The notes below the pieces were generated by a model. The model saw only the letters and a program-made list of their open reading frames with translations. It did no database searches and was not told where the DNA came from. Shown one piece after another: positions 33,227 to 41,603 of a DNA stretch of 64,000 nucleotides. This DNA is from Planctomycetota bacterium (lineage in GTDB: Bacteria; Planctomycetota; UBA1135; UBA2386): NCBI GenBank assembly GCA_016716265.1, contig JADJWQ010000001.1:2728001-2792000 (forward strand). The letters are read 5' to 3'. Position 1 is the stretch's first letter, and every line of letters begins with the position of its first letter. The position numbers were made by a program, and so were the translations under genes.

Positions 33227-35439
33227 CCCCCGAGGATCCCGCGCAGCAGGTTCTCGCCGGCCTTGCGGATCGCGTCCTGGGGCCGCTCGGGCTCGCCGCC
33301 GCCCGGCTGCCCGGTGTCGGACCCGTCGCGCGGGCCGTCGTCCGGCCCGTCGCGACCCGGCGCGCGCCCGCGCAGCACGTCGCGCAGCAGGTTCTCGCCC
33401 TGGTCGCGCAGCGTCGCCTCCAGCGCCCGCCGCGCGAGCTCGGCGAGATCGGGCGGCGCGAAGCGCGGCGCGTCGAGCGAGCCGGTCAGCTGCGCACCGA
33501 GCGGCGCGGCGCCGAGGAACCGCAGGATCCGCTCGCCATCGCGGTGGCCGCGCAACATGTCGCGCACGTCGAGCGTGTAGTCGATCGCTCCAGACAGCCC
33601 GGTGCGCCCCGTGATCCCGATCTCGCGGCCGGCCGCCGCCAGCTTCGTCAGCCCGCTCTCGACGAACCCCTCGCGCAGCCGGAACGACGTGCCGAAGTCG
33701 TCGAAGCTCAGCACGCGCTGCTGGCCGACGACCTCGAGGAGACCGGCGAGCTGCGGCGCGGGCTGGAAGCGACCGTCGCGGAGCTGCAGGTCGCCCGTCC
33801 CGGCCCAGCGGTCGAGCCAGGCGAGCAGCGGTTGCTCGGGCTGCGGCGCGACCGGCCCGGCGAGCTCGAGCGTCAGCCCGAGGCGCGCATCGAGCGCCGC
33901 ACCGATGCCGTTCGGATCGAGCCCCGCGAACAACGGGACCGCGTAGCGCAGCGCGGCGACCGCACCGGAGGTGACCTGCGCGCCCTCGAGGCCGACCCCG
34001 ACCGCCACGCGCGCGTCGCGCAGCGCCGTGCAGTCGTCGCTCCGCAGGCTCAGGCGCAACGCGCCACCCTGCAGTCGACCGCGCGTGGTCGCGAGCTCGG
34101 CGCACCCGCCGTCGAGCCGCACCTCGGCGCCGACGTCGGTCAGCTGCTGGCCGCCGAGCTCGAGCCGCCCCAGCTCGACGCGCGCGTCGAGCGACACGAT
34201 CCCGAGCAGCTCGCCGAGCTGCAGCTCGGCGAGATCGTCGCGCCACGGGGCGCGCACAGCACCGCTCGTCCGCAGCCCGCTCCCGGCGAGCCGCGCCGGC
34301 AGCGGCCCACCGAAGCTCGCCAGCTTCTCGACGTCGATCTCGAACGACAGCCCCGGCCGACCGGCGGCGTCGTTCGCGAGCCCCTGCGCGCGCAGGAACC
34401 CGAGCTCGACGCGCAGCGCGGACAGGTCGAGCTGCGGTGCGGCGCCGGGCGTCGGCCACGCGATGGCCAGCTCCGGGACGACCTCGAACGCCGGGCTCTC
34501 GATGTGCATGCCGGCGAACAACGACCCGGCGAGGCGCGGCTCCGCCAGCGCGATCCGCCCCCGCATGCGCAGCTCGCGCGCGGGGTCACCCTGTAGCTGG
34601 ACGTCCGCGTCGAGCACGCCGGCGAGCCGCTCGAGCGCCCCCGGCTCGACGAGGCTCGCGACGATCGGCTCGTAGCGGGCGAGATCGAGCGCGGTGCAGC
34701 GCAGCGCGGCCTCGAGCGGACGTTCGTCGCCGACCGGGACGTCGGCGAGCAGCGACAGCATGCCGGTCCGCTGCTCGGGCGTGCCGGAGCCGCGCAGGTC
34801 GGCATCGAGCCGCACCCGCACGGCGCCGCTGCCGTACGGCTTGCTGACCGCGAGGTGGACGCGCTCCATCCGTTCGACGACGCCGAGCGGCTCGCGCACG
34901 ATCTCGACCATCGCCTCGCGGAGCTGCAGATCGAGCCGCACGTCGTCGAGCGACGTGTCGCCGCCGCCGCCGTCCGACGGCGCGCGCCGCGGGCGCGACC
35001 TGCCGCCACGGCCGAGCTGCTCGAGGTTGAGCGCGCCGGACGCGTCCTGCACGACGCGCAGCTCCAGGCCGTCGATGACGCCGCGCACGTCGAGCCGCCC
35101 GCGGACGAGCGCGGGGAGCGACACGCTGCCGTCGAACGACTGCACGGCGAGCAGCCGCGGGTGGGCGGCGAACGCCGCGGGCTGGTCGACCTGCAGGCCC
35201 GCGAAGCGCGCGCCCGAGAACCAGCCGATCCCGAGCTCGGCGACCTGCACGCGCGCGCCGAGCGCCTCGGTCAGCGCTGCCTCGATGCGGTGCCGCGCGA
35301 AGCGGGTCGAGGCGAGGGCGGGGAGGGCGAGCAGCAGCCCCGCGAAGAGCACGGCGAGCGCCACGCCGATGCGCAGCGCGCGGACGAAGCGGGAGCGGCG
35401 GCGGCGCGGCGACGGTCCGGTTTCGGGGAGGGCGGTCAC
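33211..35439 (-). CDS. AsmA-like envelope protein
   Basis: A 742-residue protein with an N-terminal signal anchor (IGVALAVLFAGLLLALPALAS) followed by a long beta-rich, repetitive periplasmic region. The start of that region, RIEAALTEALGARVQVAELGIGWFSG and LQVDQPAAF, is typical of AsmA/DUF748-type proteins, and the C-terminus has the AsmA-like VSLDARVELGRLELGGQQLTDVGAEVRLDGG and DYTLDVRDMLRG strands. The tail is Gly/Asp/Pro-rich with QDAIRKAGENLLRGILGG. Related proteins help lipid transport or outer-membrane assembly. There is no ATG in a plausible place; the best start is the GTG at 35439. It converges with the kinase gene and is divergent from the Fic-like gene. Confidence 0.8.
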   Translation of the reverse strand: MTALPETGPSPRRRRSRFVRALRIGVALAVLFAGLLLALPALASTRFARHRIEAALTEALGARVQVAELGIGWFSGARFAGLQVDQPAAFAAHPRLLAVQSFDGSVSLPALVRGRLDVRGVIDGLELRVVQDASGALNLEQLGRGGRSRPRRAPSDGGGGDTSLDDVRLDLQLREAMVEIVREPLGVVERMERVHLAVSKPYGSGAVRVRLDADLRGSGTPEQRTGMLSLLADVPVGDERPLEAALRCTALDLARYEPIVASLVEPGALERLAGVLDADVQLQGDPARELRMRGRIALAEPRLAGSLFAGMHIESPAFEVVPELAIAWPTPGAAPQLDLSALRVELGFLRAQGLANDAAGRPGLSFEIDVEKLASFGGPLPARLAGSGLRTSGAVRAPWRDDLAELQLGELLGIVSLDARVELGRLELGGQQLTDVGAEVRLDGGCAELATTRGRLQGGALRLSLRSDDCTALRDARVAVGVGLEGAQVTSGAVAALRYAVPLFAGLDPNGIGAALDARLGLTLELAGPVAPQPEQPLLAWLDRWAGTGDLQLRDGRFQPAPQLAGLLEVVGQQRVLSFDDFGTSFRLREGFVESGLTKLAAAGREIGITGRTGLSGAIDYTLDVRDMLRGHRDGERILRFLGAAPLGAQLTGSLDAPRFAPPDLAELARRALEATLRDQGENLLRDVLRGRAPGRDGPDDGPRDGSDTGQPGGGEPERPQDAIRKAGENLLRGILGGQRRG

Positions 35440-35490
35440 GATCTGGGCGGGACGGAACCGAAAAGGAAGGTGGACGACTGACGCGAGCTG

Positions 35491-36279
35491 ATGCGCACGG
35501 ATCCCGGAGTCCCCAGAGCCACGCTCCTCGAGCGCCTCGATCTCGCCCTGGCGGAGTGGATCACGGATCGCGCCAGCGAGGATATCGAGCCCGGCAAGCC
35601 GGTGCAGGGTTGGCGGTGGACGCCCGAGGAGCCCGTGCGGCACACCTGGATCGCCGGGCTGCTGGCGATCCGCGGCTACGCGGTCCGGCCGGTCGACGTC
35701 GAGGCGGTGCTCGCCGGGCGACCCGGCCGCTTCCAGCGCGAGCACCAGGAAGCCGCGCTCATCCGCGGCATGCGCGCGGCGCTCACGGCTCTCGAGGCGC
35801 GGGTCGCCGACGACCGCCCGCCGGACGGCTGGTGGCTCGTGCTGCTGTTCCGCGCGCTGAGCGGCGACCTGCGCCGCTTCCGCAACAACTCGATGCGGCG
35901 CGACGTGCCGTGGGACGCGCTGCGCGGCGTCGTCTATCCGCCGCCCGACGCCGTCGGCGACCACCTCGACGCCTTCCACGTGGCGAACGGCTACGGCGAC
36001 GCACCGGAGCGCTTCGCGCGCTCGCATCCGGTACTGCGCGCCGCCCGCATCGCGTGGCGCTTCGCCCGCATCGCGCCGTTCCCGGACCTCAACCTGCCGA
36101 TGGCGATGCTCGCCGCGAGCACGAGTCTGATGCTCGCCGGCTATCCACCGCTGGTCGTCGGCCTCGACGACCGCCCGCGACTCGAGCGCTTCGTGCGCGG
36201 CCGCCTGCCACAGCGAGCGCGGCTGTTCGCCGAGCTGCTGCTCGAGACGGTCCCCCTCGGTCGCCCGTCGCGGGCCTGA
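35491..36279 (+). CDS. Fic-fold protein with degenerate active site
   Basis: A 262-residue cytoplasmic protein. The C-terminal half follows the Fic-domain pattern closely: FRNNSMRRDVPWDALRGVVYPPP resembles the Fic flap region, and HPVLRAARIAWRFARIAPFPDLNLPMAMLAASTSLMLAGYPPLVV aligns with the Fic core (HP..rAA..h..fv.IHPFrDGNGR...L......GYPPl). At the active-site loop, the catalytic His is Ala, and the GNGR part reads LNLP, so the phosphate-anchoring residues are gone. If correct, the protein cannot AMPylate in the usual way and may have become a regulator or binding protein. The N-terminal 100 residues are helical and unrecognised. No toxin/antitoxin partner is adjacent. The fold call is by eye and should be tested by profile search. 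Confidence 0.6.
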   Translation: MRTDPGVPRATLLERLDLALAEWITDRASEDIEPGKPVQGWRWTPEEPVRHTWIAGLLAIRGYAVRPVDVEAVLAGRPGRFQREHQEAALIRGMRAALTALEARVADDRPPDGWWLVLLFRALSGDLRRFRNNSMRRDVPWDALRGVVYPPPDAVGDHLDAFHVANGYGDAPERFARSHPVLRAARIAWRFARIAPFPDLNLPMAMLAASTSLMLAGYPPLVVGLDDRPRLERFVRGRLPQRARLFAELLLETVPLGRPSRA

Positions 36280-36305
36280 CGCGCGTACCGCCCGCGCCCC
36301 ACCGC

Positions 36306-37094
36306 TCAGCCGCGCTCGCCGCTGCGCGTGATCGCCGCGATCGCCGCGAGCGGCAGCCGCACCGGACCGTCGCGGGTGTCGAGCTCGACGGCCTCGAGGT
36401 CGAGCCCGCTCGCCTCGCCGAGCAGCGGCGCGCCGCCCGCCCGCTCGACGCGCACCGAGCGCCCGAACCAGTCGGCACGCGCGCGCAGCAGGCGCGCGTA
36501 GGAGCCGGCCCGATCGCCGCGCGATCCGGGTGCGACCGCGAGCACGTCGAACGCGGCGTCGATGCTCGCCGCGAGCCGGAACACGACCTCCTCGCGGTCG
36601 AGCGGCCGGCCGGTCAGCATCGCGAGCGAGGTCGCCTTGTCGCGCAGCTCGGCGGGGAAGTGCGAGCGGTTCACGTTGACGCCGACGCCGATCAGGTAGC
36701 GACCCTGCGCCGGGCCGCTCCAGTCGATCAGGATCCCGCACAGCTTGCGGCCGTCGGCGAGCACGTCGTTGGGCCACTTGAACCGCAACGGCCGGGCAAC
36801 GCAGGTCTCGAGCGCCGCGAGGATCGCGATCGGCACCGCCGCCGCGACCCGCTCCGGCCGTTCGATCGCGACCGGCTCGACGCGCACGGTGACCTCGACG
36901 TCGTCGCCCGGGCTGCCCCACCAGGTCCGCCCCTGGCGGCCGCGGCCGGCCCGCTGCTCGTCCGCCCACACGACGCAGGACCCGCCCGGCTGCTCGGCGG
37001 CGAGGTCCTGCGTCGACGGACAGCGGTCGACGTGCAGGAGCTGCTGGAAGCGGGTGCACCCGGACAGGCGCGTGCGCAGGTCGGCGTCGGTCAT
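36306..37094 (-). CDS. birA: Biotin-[acetyl-CoA carboxylase] ligase
   Basis: A 262-residue biotin protein ligase, which activates biotin as biotinyl-AMP and attaches it to a lysine of biotin-carboxyl-carrier proteins. The hallmarks are present: the N-terminal CPSTQDLA, the biotinyl-AMP loop GRGRQGRTWWGSPGDDV, the KWPNDVLADGRKLCGILID strand and VGVGVNVNRSHFP. The C-terminal small domain (VRVERAGGAPLLGEASGLDLEAVEL) follows. It lacks the N-terminal winged helix of E. coli BirA, so it is a non-regulatory class I enzyme. The start at 37094 is the ATG followed by TDADLRTRL. Confidence 0.92.
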   Translation of the reverse strand: MTDADLRTRLSGCTRFQQLLHVDRCPSTQDLAAEQPGGSCVVWADEQRAGRGRQGRTWWGSPGDDVEVTVRVEPVAIERPERVAAAVPIAILAALETCVARPLRFKWPNDVLADGRKLCGILIDWSGPAQGRYLIGVGVNVNRSHFPAELRDKATSLAMLTGRPLDREEVVFRLAASIDAAFDVLAVAPGSRGDRAGSYARLLRARADWFGRSVRVERAGGAPLLGEASGLDLEAVELDTRDGPVRLPLAAIAAITRSGERG

Positions 37095-37206
37095 CGGCAC
37101 GTGGGCCGGATGGTAGTCGCGCCGGCGGCCGGTTCCGATCGCCAGAAGCCCACCGGCTCCCCGGGCCGATAGGCCGCAGTGCCGGGCGGGCGGCCGCTTC
37201 GGCACG

Positions 37207-39567
37207 ATGGAAGCGATCCCGCCGACAGCTCCGCGACCGCAACCAGCCGAGCTGCGCCTGCCGGACGACGCCGTCCGCGACGGCCCGCACCTGCGGCTGC
37301 CGGCCGGTGGAGACCGCCCGCGCATCGTCGTCGAGCGGATCGACCCGGGGTTCGGACGCCTGGAGGACTTCGTCGCGGCGGTCGCCGGCGCGCTGGTGCC
37401 GGATGGCGAGCTGGCGCTGCGCGCTGCGCACGCCGCCGGACCGCGGGCGCTGCGCGCCGTGCTCGAGGGACGTGTCGATGACCTCGACGAGGTCGCGGTC
37501 GACGCGCGGCGGCTGCTCGATGCGGCGCGCGGCGCCGGGCTCGTGCCGCGGGCGCTCCGCGGTCTGCCCGGCGCCGACCGGCCTCCGCGCGAGCTGGCGG
37601 CGCGACTCCGGTCGCTCGGCTACGTCGCGCCGCTGTGGCTCGGACCGCCGCCACCGGACCACCTCGAGCTGCGCGCGACGCGCGGTCCGGCACGGGCGTG
37701 TTCGGCGATCGTCGGCCCGGGCGAGGCGGCGTCGCGCGACGCGACGCTGCTCGCGCTGCGCGGCGCACTGCCACCGGGCGCCGAGATCGTGCCGGTGGCA
37801 GGCGCGCGGCTCGCGGATCTCGATGGGGCGCTCGAGAGCTCGCTCGGCGACGTGCTGTGGTTCGTGCCGGCGGGAGCGACGCCCGACCGGAGCGCCGCGG
37901 AGCGCGCGGTGACCGCGAGACCCGGCGCTCCGGTCGCGACCTGCGCGGCGCGCGACGAGCTCGCGGGGCTCGCCGTGGACCGCACCGACGCGCTGCTCGC
38001 CGGCCCCTTCGCAGCGGCCGCCGCGGCCGGCCTCGGCGACGGGTCGGCCGCGCTCGCCGACTGGTCGCTACGGCTCGCGCGCGTCGCACCACGCATTGCG
38101 CGCGACGCTGCGTCACCCGACTGGCCGGCCTGGTGCACGGCGGCCGATGCGCCGGATGCACTCGCGCGGCTGCAGGAGCGCTGGAGCGAGACGGCCCCGG
38201 CGCCGCGCGCGCCGGCGATCGCGCTCGGCGAGGATCCGCTCCGCTCGGGATCGGCGGCCGACCGCGCTCCACGGCTGTCGCTGTGCGCGATCGTCCGCGA
38301 CGAGCGCGAGCTGCTACCCGAATGCCTGCGCCGGGCGCGCGGCGTCTGCGACGAGCTGGTCGTCGTCGACACCGGCTCCGTGGACGGCACTCCGGAGCTC
38401 GCCGCGGCGGCGGGCGCGCGCGTACTGCACGTGCCGTGGGCCGACGACTTCGCCGCCGCGCGCAATGCCGCGCTCGACGCCGCGCGCGGCGACTGGGTGC
38501 TGGTCCTCGACGCGGACGAGCGCCTGTCGGCCGACGCGGGGCCGCGATTGCGCGAGGCGATCTCGCGTCCGGACGCCCTGGCGTTCGATCTGCGCGTGCG
38601 CTGCCGCGTCGGCGATGGCGAACGCTACGGGCCGGAGGTCTGGGTCACCCGGCTGTTCCGCCGGTTACCCGGCGTGCGCTACGCAGGGCGTATCCACGAG
38701 CAGGTGGCGCCCTCACTGCGACGCCTGGCGACCGCGTATCCAGACCTTCGCGTGTTGCAGATCGACGTCGACATCGACCACCTCGGCTACGTCGACGCGA
38801 TCCACACGGGTCGCGGCAAGGCCGCGCGCAATCACCGGCTCTTCGAGCTGCAGATCGCCGAGCAGCCGGACGACCCCTACACGCTGTTCAAGTTCGCCGA
38901 GCACCTGCTGCGCGAGCCGAGCGATGCGCGCCGCGCCGACCGGCTGCTGCAGCGCGCGCTCGAGCGCTTCGCGACGATGACGCCCGGCGAGCTGCGCACG
39001 CTGCCGTTCGCAGCGCAGGTGTTCGCGCTCGTCGCGCAGCGGACCGCGTCGCGCGGGACTGCGGAGGCGGCGCTCGCGGTCGCCGAGCGCGGCCTGCGCA
39101 CGACCGTGCCGACGCCGGATCTCCTGCACGTCGCCGGCGCGCTCGCAATCGAGGTCGGGCAGCCGCGACGCGCACTGCGTCACCTGCGCCGCTGCGTGGC
39201 GTTCGCGGGAGTCACGCTGCAGGTGACGGTCGCGAGCGGAGTCGCCGGCCCCGAGACCTGGCTGCTGATCGCCGACGCCGAGCGCCGCGTCGGCGAGCCG
39301 GCGCGGTCGCGCGCGGCGCTCGAGCGCGCGCGCGCCGAGGCCGCCCCCGACACCGAGGTCGCGGCACTCGCGACCGCGTCGCTCGCCCTGCTCGACGGTC
39401 GCGCCGGCGACGCGCTCGCGCACCTGACCGGGCGTCTCGCCACGCACCCGGACAGCCCGCGCGCGGTGGCGCTCACCGCCGGCCTGCTGCGCGGCCTCGG
39501 TCACCACGACCGCGCCGCCCGCCTGCTCGCGCACCGCGCGAAACTGCCGACCGCCGCGCGGCGTTGA
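37207..39567 (+). CDS. GT2 glycosyltransferase with C-terminal TPR repeats
   Basis: A 786-residue protein. The middle holds a GT-A glycosyltransferase family 2 domain: LSLCAIVRDERELLPECLRRARGVCDELVVVDTGSVDGTPELA at about 358, the acidic metal motif WVLVLDADERLS, and GVRYAGRIHEQVAPSL, which is typical of TPR-linked GT2 proteins. The C-terminal ~230 residues are TPR-like helical hairpins (DDPYTLFKFAEHLLRE, TPDLLHVAGALAIEVGQPRRALRHLRRCV, LLDGRAGDALAHLTGRLA). The N-terminal ~340 residues are unrecognised and very Ala/Arg-rich; they could be a degenerate second glycosyltransferase-like domain (RACSAIVGPGEAASRDATLLALRGALPPGAEIVPV). Probably involved in surface glycan synthesis. Confidence 0.85.
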   Translation: MEAIPPTAPRPQPAELRLPDDAVRDGPHLRLPAGGDRPRIVVERIDPGFGRLEDFVAAVAGALVPDGELALRAAHAAGPRALRAVLEGRVDDLDEVAVDARRLLDAARGAGLVPRALRGLPGADRPPRELAARLRSLGYVAPLWLGPPPPDHLELRATRGPARACSAIVGPGEAASRDATLLALRGALPPGAEIVPVAGARLADLDGALESSLGDVLWFVPAGATPDRSAAERAVTARPGAPVATCAARDELAGLAVDRTDALLAGPFAAAAAAGLGDGSAALADWSLRLARVAPRIARDAASPDWPAWCTAADAPDALARLQERWSETAPAPRAPAIALGEDPLRSGSAADRAPRLSLCAIVRDERELLPECLRRARGVCDELVVVDTGSVDGTPELAAAAGARVLHVPWADDFAAARNAALDAARGDWVLVLDADERLSADAGPRLREAISRPDALAFDLRVRCRVGDGERYGPEVWVTRLFRRLPGVRYAGRIHEQVAPSLRRLATAYPDLRVLQIDVDIDHLGYVDAIHTGRGKAARNHRLFELQIAEQPDDPYTLFKFAEHLLREPSDARRADRLLQRALERFATMTPGELRTLPFAAQVFALVAQRTASRGTAEAALAVAERGLRTTVPTPDLLHVAGALAIEVGQPRRALRHLRRCVAFAGVTLQVTVASGVAGPETWLLIADAERRVGEPARSRAALERARAEAAPDTEVAALATASLALLDGRAGDALAHLTGRLATHPDSPRAVALTAGLLRGLGHHDRAARLLAHRAKLPTAARR

Positions 39568-39629
39568 TCGCCCCGTACGCGCTGCGCGGCAGCGCGCATC
39601 GTGCACGGCGACCAGCCAGGAGGATCCCG

Positions 39630-40988
39630 ATGCCAGGGAGAAGCTGTTCGGTGGCAGGGCGCGCCCTGGCGCGCGCCGCTCTCGGCTGCGGACTCGCGGC
39701 CTGCCTCGCGCCGGCGTCGGCGCAGATGGCGTGGCAGCGGGCGAACCCCGCCCACACGCCGCCGGGCCGTTGGAATCACGCGATCGTGCGCGACGCCGCC
39801 CGCGACCTGATCGTGCTGTTCGGCGGTCAGTCGTGGAGCGGCCGGCTCGCCGACACCTGGGAGTGGGACGGCACCGACTGGCTGCAGCGGTCCCCCGCGG
39901 TGTCACCCTCGCCGCGCTCGGGCCACGCGCTGGCGTGGTTCCCCGGCACGCCCGGCGCGCTGCTGTTCGGCGGCGCGGACGGCACCACCGTGTTCGGGGA
40001 CACCTGGAGCTGGGACGGCGCGCGGTGGCAGCAGCTGCAACCCGCTCGTGCACCGGCCCCGCGGGAGGGCATGGGGATGGTGGCGGACCCGGTGCGAGGC
40101 GTCGTCGTCGCGTTCGGCGGTCGCGACGCGATCGGCGGCCTGCTGCGCGACACCTGGCTGTGGAACGGCTCCGACTGGCGGCTCGTCGTGCCCGCGACGC
40201 TCCCACCGGCGACGTGGTACCCGGCCATGGCGTTCGACGAGCGACGTGGCGTCGCCGTCATGTTCTCGTCGCCCGGCCCCGACGTCTGGGAGTGGAACGG
40301 TCTCGACTGGCGCGCGCGCGTCGCGACCCCACCGTCCCTCGCGACCGGTAGCTTCGCGTACGACCGTCTCCGCGAGCGTTGCATCATGTGGAGCGGTGTC
40401 ACGTATCCGCTCGCGATCACCTGGGAGTGGGACGGCGACCGGTGGATCGGCTGGAGCGCCCTGCCGCAGCCCACGCGGCGCGACTCGCAGGCGCTGGCGT
40501 GGGACGAGCGCCGGGGCGGCATCATGCTGTTCGCGGGCTGGCACTTCCACTCGGCCAGCGTGTTCGACGACACCTGGCATTGGGTGCCGACGACGCGCGG
40601 CGCGGTCGCACGTCGGGGCACGGGCTGCGCCGGAAGCGCGGGGATCCCGGCACTCGACGCGGTCGGCGCGCCGATCCTCGGCGATCTCCATTTCACATTG
40701 GCGATCTCCGGTGCCCGGCCGTCCGCCAATACCGTCGTGCTGCTGTCCGCGCAGGCCGCGTCGGACCCGCTCCCCGGTGGCTGCACGCTGCTGGTCGCCC
40801 CGCCGTGGATCGCGCTGCCCGGCACCACGGATCCGACCGGCCACTTCGCTGCGCGCGCACCGGTGCCGATCGACGTCGCATTGCGCCGCGCGACCGTCGA
40901 GGTTCAGGGCATCGTCGAGGATCCGGCCGGCGCGTGCCTCGGCGTCGCCGCCATGACGGCTGGACTCACGCTGACGATCGGCGATTGA
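39630..40988 (+). CDS. Secreted kelch-like protein with GCAGSAG C-terminal domain
   Basis: A 452-residue exported protein. A perfect AGGAGG (39618-39623) with six-base spacing fixes the ATG start. The signal peptide is ALGCGLAACLAPASAQ. The body has six kelch-like blades such as HAIVRDAARDLIVLFGGQS...DTWEWDGTDW, ALLFGGADG...DTWSWDGARW and GIMLFAGWHF...DTWHWVPT. The C-terminal domain begins GTGCAGSAGIPALDAVGAPILGD and contains PGGCTLLVAPPW, matching the domain of several other secreted proteins in the window. It follows the GT2-TPR gene by 62 bases. Function unknown; likely extracellular. Confidence 0.87.
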   Translation: MPGRSCSVAGRALARAALGCGLAACLAPASAQMAWQRANPAHTPPGRWNHAIVRDAARDLIVLFGGQSWSGRLADTWEWDGTDWLQRSPAVSPSPRSGHALAWFPGTPGALLFGGADGTTVFGDTWSWDGARWQQLQPARAPAPREGMGMVADPVRGVVVAFGGRDAIGGLLRDTWLWNGSDWRLVVPATLPPATWYPAMAFDERRGVAVMFSSPGPDVWEWNGLDWRARVATPPSLATGSFAYDRLRERCIMWSGVTYPLAITWEWDGDRWIGWSALPQPTRRDSQALAWDERRGGIMLFAGWHFHSASVFDDTWHWVPTTRGAVARRGTGCAGSAGIPALDAVGAPILGDLHFTLAISGARPSANTVVLLSAQAASDPLPGGCTLLVAPPWIALPGTTDPTGHFAARAPVPIDVALRRATVEVQGIVEDPAGACLGVAAMTAGLTLTIGD

Positions 40989-41052
40989 CGCGGCGCGCGG
41001 CTCCCACTGCACGCACCCTCGCACGGTCGCTCGGGTGCCGGGCAGCGGCGGG

Positions 41053-41421
41053 TCAGAGCACCTGCCCGATCCGGAGCAGATTGCCGTCCTCGTCGACGAC
41101 GGCGAACTCCCGCATCCCCCACGGCTTGTCACCGATCGCATCCAGCCTGGGGATTCCCGTGGCGGGGAGCGCAGCGGTTCGGAAGGCCGCGAACAGCGCG
41201 TCCGCGTCGGCAACGCGGATGTAGCAGCCCGCGATCGACTCCGCCGGGCGGAGCGCAGGGTGCGTGAAGAAGTGCAGCTCGATGCTGCCGCGCGTGAGGA
41301 CGGCGTACGAGTCACCGACGCCGAGCAACCTGCCGGTGAAGCCGAGTCGCTCGTAGAAGGTGACGGTCGCCGGCAGCGAGCGGCTCGGCAGCGTGGGAAT
41401 GGCGAGGTCGGAGGTGTGCAT
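41053..41421 (-). CDS. VOC-family (glyoxalase/bleomycin resistance) protein
   Basis: A 122-residue single-unit vicinal-oxygen-chelate protein. The N-terminus is TLPSRSLPATVTFYERLGFTGRLLG, a classic VOC opening, followed by YAVLTRGSIELHFFTHPAL, CYIRVADADALFAAF and the C-terminal FAVVDEDGNLLRIGQ with the metal-ligand Glu position replaced by Asp-rich sequence. Length fits bleomycin-binding or small glyoxalase-like proteins, which work as dimers. It lies alone on the minus strand between the kelch and GH78-like genes. Substrate unknown; it may bind a small toxic compound or be an enzyme. Confidence 0.85.
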   Translation of the reverse strand: MHTSDLAIPTLPSRSLPATVTFYERLGFTGRLLGVGDSYAVLTRGSIELHFFTHPALRPAESIAGCYIRVADADALFAAFRTAALPATGIPRLDAIGDKPWGMREFAVVDEDGNLLRIGQVL

Positions 41422-41603
41422 GGATGGCTCGCGATCCGCAGCGGGGCTCGCTGTCGCTCCGGCCGTGCCGGCCGGCCGCGCGGAGTGCTTCGACCCGCCG
41501 GAGTATGCGCAGCAGTCCCCGTCGAGGTCGACGAGTTCCGCCGCGGCGGACGGTGCCGCGCGCAGCGGCCGTCGCGGACCACCGACCGGGAGCTGCACCG
41601 GGA

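Noticed and set aside
35491..36279. Toxin of a Fic/antitoxin (FicT/FicA) pair
   Set aside because: The catalytic loop is eroded and no small antitoxin gene or inhibitory motif is adjacent.
33211..37662. One giant 1483-residue minus-strand protein containing the AsmA-like part
   Set aside because: Its N-terminal half lies antisense to the Fic-like and GT2 genes and over the biotin ligase in another frame; only the part from 35439 has the signal anchor and AsmA pattern.
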